Of a stretch of DNA of 64,000 nt, positions 37,166 to 48,100 are shown in pieces (the stretch's first letter is position 1; the number at the start of each line of letters is the position of its first letter). The stretch is taken from the NCBI GenBank assembly GCA_947561715.1, contig OX387201.1, forward strand, positions 10,616,001 to 10,680,000, written 5' to 3'. A program made the position numbers and the translations under genes. This DNA comes from Ascidia mentula. Lineage: Eukaryota; Chordata; Ascidiacea; Phlebobranchia; Ascidiidae. The notes beneath the pieces were generated by a model, which was not told where the DNA came from, ran no database searches, and saw nothing but the letters and a program-made list of their open reading frames with translations.

Positions 37166-38260
37166 TCAACACGAAGTAACATTCGCCAAAAGGGAAACCG
37201 TATCTGACAAACTGTCGAAATTGGACAAGGTCAAAATTCTTCCATCATTTCCCGTGATCAAGCGAAGCTCACTCGGATTGTAACCACCGACGCCGACAGC
37301 ATAAATCACTACTTCCATGGAATTTGCAAGTTCTAAGATCTCCGGCAAGAATCTAAATTTAAATTTAAAGTTATTGTATGCTTGTACATACCTGTTTTTT
37401 TTAATTTTTAAAAATTAGATTTATTTTATCGCAAATAACTGACACACCTTATGTCGATATATTTTAAAGAAAAAAATATATTCCCATTTGTCTATTTTGC
37501 ATAAATATATCGGTTATGATCTATCGCTTGCAATGTCCTGTGAGAAGATTATCGTACTTTTACACACGATTAAACAAAATCCCACTGTGGGTCTGATAAA
37601 ATACCATCCGCCAGTAGAATAAGTATACTCGCTTGGCTTGTGGGTAGCGACTGTTGGTACTTTGGAAATCCTCATTGAGCGTTTTGTTGATGGCATGAGC
37701 CGTAAAGGTTCCGACTCCGGCATCATACTATGAAGGTTGCATGTGGATATTACGACAAAGAGCCAAACACCAATGTAACCAGGAAATGTAATAAAACCCA
37801 ACATTTGAGCAATTGTTAAATATAATTTACTTTGAAAGAAAACAATATGGCTGTTGATAGCGCTACTTAAACAAGCAATTGTTGTCGTTATATTTGTCAC
37901 AATCACCCTTAAATGGCAAACGAATGCTTTGCAGAATAACGTATTGCATCTACATAATATGGAGTGCAGACGACATGCGCACAAAAAAGCTGTAATTGTA
38001 CCCACAGATGTAATTGTATATACACAAGTTAGACAATATGAACCCAAAATATTTTGCCTGTCTTGATAAAAAAATCTATCGAGCAAAGATATGGTAAATA
38101 ACATTATAGAAAATGCCATTTTTGCACTCACGCTAATCTGTCGGATTGCTGCATTGAACAGAGGTTTGTCTGAATATATTCTCCTTTTTCACTTCTGTCT
38201 TAATATATGGTTGAGTTTTGGAATTTACCAGAAACAAAAAATAGCCTTCATGCTTTCCAG
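37166..38260 (-). pseudogene. Decayed VWA-domain paralogue
   Basis: Three exon remnants match exons 3-5 of the VWA-LE gene on the same strand. At about 38245-38140 are IKTEV and, in another frame, FNAAIRQI, so at least one frameshift separates them. At about 37730-37600 is FTAHAINKTLNEDFQSTNSR, where a two-base insertion shifts the frame before a degraded ADG in place of MTDG. At 37358-37166 is EVVIYAVGVGGYNPSELRLI, then a stop. The signal-peptide exon, the first VWA strand with the metal-binding DxSxS and all LE exons are missing. A partial tandem duplication of the adjacent gene that has lost function is the simplest reading. Confidence 0.75.
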
Positions 38261-39044
38261 TTTCGTAAAAATAGGCTTTTTTGTGATTTTAAACTCAATA
38301 CGTGAATTGCAAAACTCAATACGTGAATAATACTGCTTGGTCGCTGATGAATAAACAATTGAATATCCACTGGCCCCGGCTTCTTTCCATTGTTATTATA
38401 CTGCATAGTTCAAAGGGATGTAGGCTATTGTATAAATGTTTCCGATTCTACTGGAGAGCGTTGATTTCATCCAGGCATAATAACCAAGCTCTGTACAGTT
38501 GTTCAACGATGTACACAAACTCCAAGAATCCATGTCAAAACTAAAGTCGTGCTAACGGAAAAGAGGAGGTTTGAGCTATTGTCTTTGCTTTGTTCTTTAC
38601 GCAATAAACCTAAATGTTGATGTATATGTCACTTACTCTTATATTGCGATGTACGTTTACTTACACATGATATGTTAATCGGCATTGATTAAATCAATAC
38701 AATCTCATTGTTTTCTGTTCTAGTTCTTCAGCTCAAGATGCTTGACAAGAATGCGGAACAACGCAGCTTTTTTGTTATTGGAAAAGTTTAGAAGCAAAGA
38801 ACAGAAGGTGCCCACGCAAATTTATATTTACTTAACGCGGAATAGTTTCTTTCGAATGATAAGACAGGATCGCACCACTGCGCATATCCTTACCTTTGGC
38901 TTTGTCACAGCTCCCGGATCCTGCCCTATTATGCGAAAGCATAAAACACTTCTGCGTTGTCCTACGCATTCGTGAAGGTTGTCTGGTAAGTTATGTGCTT
39001 GAGCACCAATATACCTTAACGACAATATATCCTGTTCAACCGCT

Positions 39045-39125
39045 GGGCTCGCGTAGCTCAGTAGGTGGTTCATTGGGCCCGGTAAACCCAATGGGTCAAC
39101 ATTTTTCGGATCTCGTTTCGGCTTG
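39045..39125 (+). repeat. tRNA-like relic, probable SINE head
   Basis: GGGCTCGCGTAGCTCAGTAGG fits the start of a tRNA with an A-box (TAGCTCAGTAGG). An anticodon-like stem TTGGG/CCCAA follows. The T arm and B-box are degenerate, so this is not a working tRNA. A tRNA-derived SINE fragment is likeliest. Confidence 0.4.
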
Positions 39126-39488
39126 TCGGAAAAAAGTAGCGGATTCAGCTTAAATTAGGCTAATTTACTGTCCAATTTTGTAAGCCATTGGAATAGGTGA
39201 CAAGCTTTCAATAATTTATGTTTGACAAAAGGTATAAATTTTTGGGGCATTACCTGGTCAGTTGGCTGTTAGGCTTCACGGGAATAGAGTTAAACACATA
39301 GGATGTGTCAACGACAAACATTAAAGTGCGCGATTTTCCCATAGTATACAACAACTTGTTGTAATTGTTGTGCCTTTTGAGTTTTGACTCATTACAAGAC
39401 GTTAGAAGCGGTGTTGGTGTGTCCTGTTTTCCGTTTAGTGCTTTTGAGTGTTGCACGGAATATGTTTGTCCCTTATGAAGTTTCGCCG

Positions 39489-39936
39489 TAGTGATGTTCC
39501 CAGTTCCAAATAATCCGGCCGGGCCGGATCCGGATGTTTATCTATCAAATCCGGCCGGATAATTTGGATCCGGCAGTTTGTTAACACCGATTCGTGTATT
39601 TTAGCGGTATTGCAAAAATGTTTGATTGCTAAACAGAATGCTATGTTAAGGTTAGCTTATCATGAGTGGAACAAATAAACGTGGGCTTTTATTAATTTGG
39701 TAAAATACGTCACGAAAACCTTTATAACAAACTACAGAAAAATCGGAAGTCGGCAAATATCACAGACTGGTTCCCAAAAACGAGTAATTTGCAAAATGTT
39801 TGTCCGTTTTTAGGACAAAAATGCTTTCCCAACTATCCGGTAAAATTAAGTGTATTATCCGGCCGGGTCCGGGCATTAAAAATTGGTCAATATCCGGCCG
39901 GGTCCGGGTACCCGGATCCGGCGCAAGACATCACTA
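39489..39936. mobile_element. hAT-type MITE with CCGG-rich subterminal repeats, 448 bp
   Basis: A perfect 8-bp target duplication TTTCGCCG (39481-39488 and 39937-39944) flanks short inverted ends TAGTGATGT and ACATCACTA. Just inside each end lie clustered CCGGCCGG and GGATCCGG motifs, forming inverted subterminal repeats. No coding capacity. The 8-bp duplication and end sequence place it with hAT elements; the perfect duplication suggests recent insertion. Confidence 0.88.
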
Positions 39937-40045
39937 TTTCGCCGTATGGGAGAAGAAACGTTGATGGCATAAGAGAAACACAGTTCGTTTAAAACGCATA
40001 AAATACCAAAATCACACTGCAATAAATAAAAGGCATGCAATGTTT

Positions 40046-41184
40046 TTAAGAAATTACACAAACGCTTGATCTGACCACAGTTTGTTGGGAAATTTTATGA
40101 CTTGATGTTTTCGGCACCAACCGTTTTTTCAGTTCAGACATTCGATCATCAAAATTTCCGGAACAGAAATTAATATACAATTTTCCAGCTATGATGAAAT
40201 CTAAAGATACAAAAAAAACATTCGAAACTTCTAATATTTTTATCTAGCATGCATAGAAAAAAATAATAAATGTTCAATCGTTTTTTTTGATTTGTCATAC
40301 TTTGCATAATGTAAATGCTTCAAGAAAGTTAAACAATCGGTTTCACTTCGTCAAATTTCTTTTAAATCTTACCGAGTGCACCACTTGGGTTATATCCATT
40401 TTCCACCAGAATTGGAACTATGAGCTTATTATTCTTAGCTGCATATTTTGCTTCACTCATACAGTTTATACTTTGTTCGTATGCTTTCGACAAGCAAGGC
40501 ATAAACACATCTGATTCATTTACGGCATTTGCCATACTATCGTATATCTCCCCTCCCATACTTTTTCGATCAATCCAAACCTTGAAACCAGCTTTTCCCA
40601 AACCTTTATATATCTACAAATTAATAAACTATTGAAAGAAATGGATCCTCACAGAAATCAAAGTATTTAAAGGGAAACGTTGATAAAACAGTTCAAAAGT
40701 TGTTTTTCAACTCCTACCTTTTTAACTATTTTGTAAGAACCCCAGTTGTAACTGATCATTACTTGTGGTAATTGAGCTATTGGCAAACCACCACTCCCGT
40801 CGCTGTCCAGGGTGCTTACGCTAGTAACATCAGAGGCGTCCTCATCCCCAGTCGGCCTTTTCTGTAAAGCTTTGCCAGTAGTGTTGTAGTCATCTGTTTC
40901 TTTTTCTGTTTTAGATGATCTGGCTTGCGTGCTTGAAGAATAACCATACGAAGATTCTTGTTGTAACGCTGTTGTAGACCCAGAGGAGTTGTCTGAAAGC
41001 AAATACACGACTCGTGACTTACACAATCAAGTCCATTATCCTGCACATTCTGTGCTGCACATACGCCTTGGCATGCTTAAGTTAATTTGGGACAAACTTA
41101 CTTACTTGTAAAGTTATAAACAACTTCATTCGCTCCAATGGGCGATGATACTATTTTAGCGTTATCGCCAAAAGTTATATTCAT
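40046..41184 (-). CDS. TIR-domain protein with C-terminal CaaX box
   Basis: Exons on minus: 41184-41106, 40992-40718, 40613-40373, 40188-40046; 245 codons plus stop, phases consistent. Residues 1-100 are low-complexity Ser/Thr-rich. Residues about 102-222 are a TIR domain of the class often called TIR_2: box 1 VMISYNW, then GFKVWIDRKSMGG, then NCMSEAKYAAKNNKLIVPIL and GKLYINF. Glu172 sits where SARM1-type TIR domains carry the catalytic NADase glutamate. The last four residues are CVIS, a farnesylation-type CaaX motif, after a basic stretch (ELKKRLVPK). No transmembrane segment, leucine-rich repeat or death domain is present. Likely a cytosolic or prenyl-anchored immune or NAD-cleaving factor (inference). 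It is divergent to Kazrin, 965 bp between start codons. Confidence 0.85.
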
Positions 41185-42149
41185 TCTTATCTATTATCTC
41201 ATCATATCTCTGTAGTTTGCTCGAAGTGTCAAGGCCTAACAGCTTTTACAATTTCACACGATGGCAATACACAATCCGGCTTTAATACGAACAAGACAAA
41301 GCTTTGAAAAATAAAACAAAGGCTTTAGTAAGATATCGCTTTACATCTGGGGAACTATGGTGTTAATTACAATATGGGGACGACATAATTTTGATCACAC
41401 AAAATTAGGCTTTTGAAGCAAATTTTGACAGAAAATGAAAATAAACTGTTTCTCCTCGAATTTATTGTTTTATTTGTAATTGTTCCATTTCGTCGTGCTT
41501 CTTATTACAAACTTTAAAAGTCTGTATTTTGTCCATGCAAAAATGTTTTTGAAGTTGTTTTTAAAATGAAACTTGCTGCAAGGATTGACATCCAGCAGGG
41601 GGCGGACGCGAACAACAAATTGTACGTCACGCAGCGCGCGAAAAGAGACAATTGTCTTGTGGCTCTTGGTGTGAAAAACGTGCCGCGTCTGATAAGCGCT
41701 TGTTCGGTCGGACAACACTATGCTACTGGCTCTGTCTTGTACATCGTGCTCTGTTGGTTTGCTGGCTTCTAGTTGAGTTGGTTTTACTTGTATTGCAGGC
41801 ATTGGCAGTTCACAGTGTTGTTATAAGTGCATTAGAAGCATAAGTTGCATACTTTGTTCACACATAACTACTACTGTGTCACAGGCAGCAAACAACATGT
41901 AATTATGGTGATTGAAAGTGGACATAAACACTTCGACTATTCAAGCTAGACTTTGAATTGTTGGCTATGATTATTTTTGACTGAATCTTAAAACTGTATC
42001 GCATTAGTTAAGTTTTGTAGAAGAGTTGTAATATAACATTGATTGTACCCAAAGTAACCTTAGATGTTGTTTATAGTTGAAGAATTTAAGGGCTCTGAAG
42101 TACCTCTAAAGTAATCGCTTTGCTATTGGCGCTGTGTTCATGATTTCAA
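41185..42149. other. Divergent promoter region, TIR gene and Kazrin
   Basis: About 1 kb between two opposing start codons. Open frames at 41470-41843 on both strands have no recognisable content. No TATA box is clear. Confidence 0.45.
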
Positions 42150-45100
42150 ATGGAAGACTTTTTGCCGGACAATGAATCTAAAGCTGCCTCAAAGGAATAC
42201 CTGTCCACAGGTAAGTTGATTGCTTACAATAAAAGAGATTTTTACAAAAATGTTACCTGCGTACTGTAAAATGATTTACATTTGGTCAGTGTAGAATCTT
42301 CACAGTGCTCTTGTTCAAATGCATTTCTGTTTTCAAGCAAATCAGGCTTGGGGGGAAGGTTTTTGTGAGGACAGGGGATGTTTGGCGTAAAACAAATTGT
42401 CCACTTTACGATCTCGCACACCGAGCCTTTGGGTCGCGACAGTCTGGTGAACAGACTCTTGTTGTGTTGCCTTTAGTGTTTCTGTCGAGCAAAAGGTGTG
42501 AATGCTGGGAAACCGGCACTGAGATGTATCTGTTGTAGGATGTCTTGCCGTCAACGTTTTGTCTGCAGTGGTGTGTTTACTGTGAACAAGACGTATTGTG
42601 ACGATGAGTGCTGAGGAATGTGGGAAGCTTTTCATTAGTGGCCACAATGGAAACAAACCGGTTTTGAGTTTAAACTAGTCGGCTGATCAGTAAACGCACA
42701 GGCTGCGTTCTAGATACTTCTGTTATGTTCCGTGTCATATTTGAACCAGTTTTTTAGCGTTTTAATAACCTACAGCGAGCGGTAAGGCTTCCAATTTTGT
42801 CTCGTGCTGCACCTATTCCTTACAATTGTTGGTGCAAACGAGGATCTGGTTTTACATAGTACGGGATAAACTCATGTGTACAGTTGCAAGTCGTAAATAT
42901 CCAATTTAATCGTGTCATGTATACCACGCACCGCGTAACTAACCAATGTGCGTGAAAAACAATCGCACAAATTGATGATCAATAGACGACAAAAAAACTA
43001 AGCTAGTTGTCGGAATGTGGCTTGCTACGGTCGCTGCGAAAACGAATGGTGCGTTGCTGCGACCTCGGGCGCTGCAGGGAACAACGCGACGCGTTTGCAT
43101 TTACTTATTTGGTCAATACTTCGTACAAATGCTTGCCGCCACCGCAGCTGATGGACAGTGCTTTGAAGGTGGTAATCGTCAAAACTGTGGGCTGATGCAT
43201 TTTTGCTCAAGGCACTTGAACTTCGGCAATGCATAAAGTATATCTGTCACTTGCGGTTGTCTTTCATGTGGCGTCTAATTTTGTATACATCTAAATGCGT
43301 GCATCGTCACTTACATGTGGATGGAGATGAAACCACACATGCAAATTTTGTTGATCGTCAATTTCCCTAATCGTTTCCATTACGTTGTGTGAGTTTGCGT
43401 ATGATAGCAAAAAGCCCACTTGGCCTGCAGAGTTGGGTCATTTTGAACAACCCTTACAGCACTTGGTGTTTCGTCTAGCCAGACTTACTGTGATGGTATG
43501 AGTAGGGTGCTACGAGTCGAGCAGGCAGATGTACAAACTAACGGACTCCCTTGCTCGCCACTCGACTGGGCCGTTTAACGACAGAAGAGCTTGATCGCGT
43601 TGTTGCCTCCGTTCTTGTGCGGGCTTGAACTTCAGTTTCTCGGACGATGAAACCTCGCACACCCAGATTGTTTGTGAAAGGACAGCACGTAGTTGTAAGC
43701 CTTGATTTAGCGAAGATGTCTAACCTGGTTTCGAAGTGTTTTTAGAAGACAGTAGCAGGTTTTAATTACAGCCTAATTTTATTATTTTATTAACGACTTC
43801 CGATCGTTACGGATTAAACGCTACGCCTCTTTGCACTGAAATACTGAGCAAGCAATTGTGCAGCACAAGCGTAACGAGCTCAAGGGAACAATGGTACTGT
43901 GGGCAGCAGGCAGGTGCACGCATTTAAATCACGGAAATCACAAGACGCTTCTGTGCAAATGAAAAGTTTTCGCCCTTTTACTTTGTTAAGGATTGACGTT
44001 ACTCGGGAAACGTGGAGAGGAAATCGGTTTGTTTTATCGAGTTTGGACCTTTGCTGATCAAAGGCTTTACGTTGTTGTTTTTAGATAAATATAGGGCAAA
44101 GGGATGTTGAAAAAAAGGTCGATTTAATGTCAAAAATCGGGGGATTGTTTTTATTTCTGTTCTATTTGCTGTTTTCTGACTTGTTGTACTGGGGTGGTGC
44201 CACACATCTGAAAATAGCGGTTCTCATCTTATTCTCGTATTATCGATTTATTATCAAATATATTTGAAGGCGTTAACATCAATAAGTTTAGTAAAAATAT
44301 GGAAATTTGTTCCTTGTTAATATACGCAAAACGATGTAATAAGTTATATATATGAAGCTGTTTGGCGACAATTTCTACATGTTTGACTAAATGTTAACGG
44401 TGAAAATGTGACACTGTTTACAATTCGCGCCCGTAGTTACGAAAAGTAGCGCTGCAACCATGAATGGTTGCCTGGGAACGAGGGAACGTAAGTGCCAATT
44501 AACAATTTAGTCCGCGCAATTAACGACTCAAATCCCTGTGCGCCGTGTCTGACAGAACAGACGGTGTGTTGCTTGAACTGGTGGTTGAAGTGTGATGTGA
44601 TGCGGATAATTTAAAAGGGAAGAGTATCAAAGAGCAAAAGCAAAACAAGGGTTTACAGGATTTCTTAACTAGGTGGCATGGACCACCAAGGGTTCTCAGC
44701 GACCTATCCTGGGGACCCACAGGATCTTTCCAAACAATCATTCTGTCATCAGTAAAGTTCATTTTGTATAAGGGCATCGCCCAAAACAGGTCTTCAAAAT
44801 TTTGGTTGTGGGGTTTGATGTTTATGCTAGATGTTTGCCATACACCCAATCTTTTTGAAAGGTTGAAAACGTTGGTTGCTGGAGTGCTAGATGTTTGCCA
44901 TACCCCAAATGTTTTCAACCCTTTAACTATGACAAACTTTGCGCAGTGCGAAGTTTTTTGTATGGCATTACAATGATGATGTAGGAAATCTTTTAAAACA
45001 AACGCACAAAGCTTACCTCTTCGACTGTACAAATAGAGTAAATCCTGAACGTTTTCATATTACGTCATTTTATTACCAGTTAGATTCACTAGCTGTATCC

Positions 45101-48100
45101 TGTCGTCATTGTCACGTTCGCAGGTAAAATTTGCTCCCGCCTCCCGCAGGGCGGACTCTTTCCAACGTCGCAATTGTTTACTGGCGTCTGTGCGTGTGGT
45201 AAAGCTATTGTGACGTCGAAGAGAATATCGCCCCGGTGGATCGTGTTGTGTTAACGCGCCTGAACAGGCGTTTTAATTCGTCTGGCGCGAAAGCAAACAA
45301 GAACTGCCTTCCCGCTGCCCCCTGTCGACCATGGACGCGCGGTGACGGGGGATTGTCGAACTGGCAATATGCTTCAGGCACAAACATCGTTTGTCGACGC
45401 CCTTTTTTGTTTGTAGGCAGTGAAAATCCTTCTTGTCAAATACCCTGGTTGGGGCCAACACAGACTGCTGTTTAGTCAGCGCTGTTAGGTTTTAGTGACA
45501 GATCAGCAGCTTGTTGTTCACGCAGCGATAGTTGAATGTTTTCACAGTTCAATGATAAGTATTTAAACGTTCGCCCACGTGAGAGTGTAATCGATGTCAT
45601 TGTGTCTCCTGCAGTGTTATAGGGATTACTTGAACACACAAGTACAGGTTCTCCAATCTGTCGTTATCTCCCAACTGTGCGAGTTGAAGTACTTGTCGAT
45701 TGAACAAAATGACATCATGCCTGGTGGAAAGTACATACCGCTCCACGCCGAAGCGCAGTGTCTCTTTTGCCGAAACTGTCACTGTCATCTCGTGTCAGAA
45801 GACTCCACAGGCAGATGATTGTTCCACCGCACATGACGAACACGCTATAGGAGCGGCAGATTCTATCACATCGGCATATGTCAGTAAATTTGGAGCTGTG
45901 GAAACAGGTATCGTTGGAAGTGATTTGATTTCTATTAACATGTTGTGGTTACGCATTTAGCTTTGTGCTGCCATGATATCAGCTGAAATTAGACGCTGAT
46001 CATCGACCGTTGATCTATTGTTCAATAACGTTAACAAAAGAGCTACATTGACACTTAATAAGTGTAAAAGCGGTTTCGAAACACCATTTCGGGACGTTTG
46101 AAACAACATAGCCCGCGTAAGGCAAGTACTTCAGAGCTGTGTGTAGAGGTTTGTCTGATTCACCAGTGGACGGTAGATGTTGGAAGTGGTAGCAGGTGAT
46201 AGGGTCCTTTTGCTGACCTAAACATAGACCAAGCAATAGCTGCTGGGCCGAAACAACTGCTGCGGTCAGACAAGTGATAAGGGTGCGCAGTAGAAGACTT
46301 GTTTGCTTAGCCATGAGTGTTGCCACGTTAATATCGTCTTAATAAGTAACGCATTGACATGAAGTTCCTGCTTCGTTAAGTCGTGTGAGTGCAACAGTAG
46401 GTGTTTGTGTCGCTTGGCTGTTGGGAAACTACAAGTTCATTGGCGAAATTACTTGGTAAGGTTATTTTGTAATGTCGTTTTATGGTAGATTCGTTCAGGT
46501 CAATTTGTGTGTGACGCACTGGTCAAAGTTTGTGTTTTAGAAGTCACATTCGCTTGTTGTCGGCTGAAAATCAAGCTAAACCTAATTGTATCTTTTGGTT
46601 ACTGTTCCTAAACTATCGACCCGACTTCAAAGGAATGTCAGCGATTTTGTGTTATCGACCACACGTCGAACTGCTAGTCCACAGGCGCTTCTGCTCCTAA
46701 GTAATTTGTCTTGGGAATTCGTAGCTAGACGTTATTGTTTATCGAATCTTGTTACTTGATTGCTTGTGCCGAAAAATCCACCGAATTAGTCGCAACAATG
46801 CCAAAGGCTGACGTGTTTGTGACATCCGTAGTTGGATTGTACGTTTGACTGGGAGTGAGCTTTGCGACCCTGTAATTGTTTTCGTGTAACGTTAATTGAC
46901 CTGTAATGCATGGAAGCTATGTTCGAAGCTAAAAATTAGACATTAGTCTGTAATTGAAACCCGATCGAAATTATGCTTTTAACGTTCGGAAGGCAGGTGG
47001 ATGATATTGTATTCGTAGCTGACAAGACTTGTCAAGTTCAGCAACTGTAAATGTTACTGTTGTGCGGTTATACAGAGCAAAGCCAGTCGGATCGCCAGGC
47101 AAAAACCGACATGGCGTGGATACTTGAAAGAGCGAAATTCTCCGTAAATCCGCGTTGCTTTTGCTCCGGCTCGATTCACGATCATGTTTATGCGTGAAAA
47201 CGGACACCCGTCCTCGATTCGCATGAACGCGCATTGTTGTTATTACCCCAAGTCCGCGTCACCAGTCAGGAACTGCTCCTGGCGGAAAAATGAAAGCTGG
47301 TCTGGATTATGGGATTTCTCAAGCACGTCAATAGGAGCCGTGTAGGATTTTACTGATCGATGGATGACCGCCGCGAGAATATCGATACAGATCGTCACAA
47401 AAACTCGAAACATGTATGAGAAAGATTGTACTTCACCCACCGACCTATCATTAATTATTCAAAGCCCTGCGCAGTAAAAAAACGACCGCCGCGCTCGTTG
47501 TACGTGACTGTGATTGAATTTATTACAATGCAGCTATTGTCTCATTTTCCCTCTGTGTAGACCTTGGGGCGCACAATAGCGTGGAGTTGCTGCGGTTTGG
47601 GGTATGTGTAAACAACACAAGTCTCCGCGTTTACGGTTTTTAGTTATATTGCTTTTCGCTATGTGTGGTGCCGGTTAGGGGCCCAACGGATCGAGAAAGA
47701 CTGACAGCCGGATGCCGGTGGTCGAGCTTTAGAGTTGGAGTCTTATTTGTCTGTGAAGATAACGCACTTGATCACAATTCATCACAGCAGCCTTCACTGA
47801 ACCTCCCTTGTTTTGCTGCGAAAGGTCTTATTATTGACTCCTCGTCGGCGTGTGGTTAACGTGAATAGCTGTCGAAATTCGTGTTTACCGTTCAGTCGAC
47901 GCCAGTATTTTATCCCTCTGTGATCGCGTTCACTGGCAAACCGCAATTTTGGCGCCTTCCGTCGTTGACCGCGTGCTTGGTTGCGCTTGCTGGTTAAAAA
48001 GTTACTGTGCTGCGCGTAATATGATCAGAGGTTGCACATTGTCTTGTTGTTGGCCTACAGCAGTTGTGGTAGCCATCAGTGCTAGATTAGTCATAAACTA

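Larger units (their letters stand above)
38261..40045. other. Spacer with mobile-element relics
   Basis: Apart from the tRNA-like relic (39045-39125) and the hAT-type MITE (39489-39936), no gene or structured repeat is seen. Confidence 0.5.

Noticed and set aside
37514-38131. 205-codon minus-strand open frame
   Set aside because: Only its end overlaps a VWA exon remnant, and in a shifted frame; the rest is intron-like. Treated as part of the VWA pseudogene.
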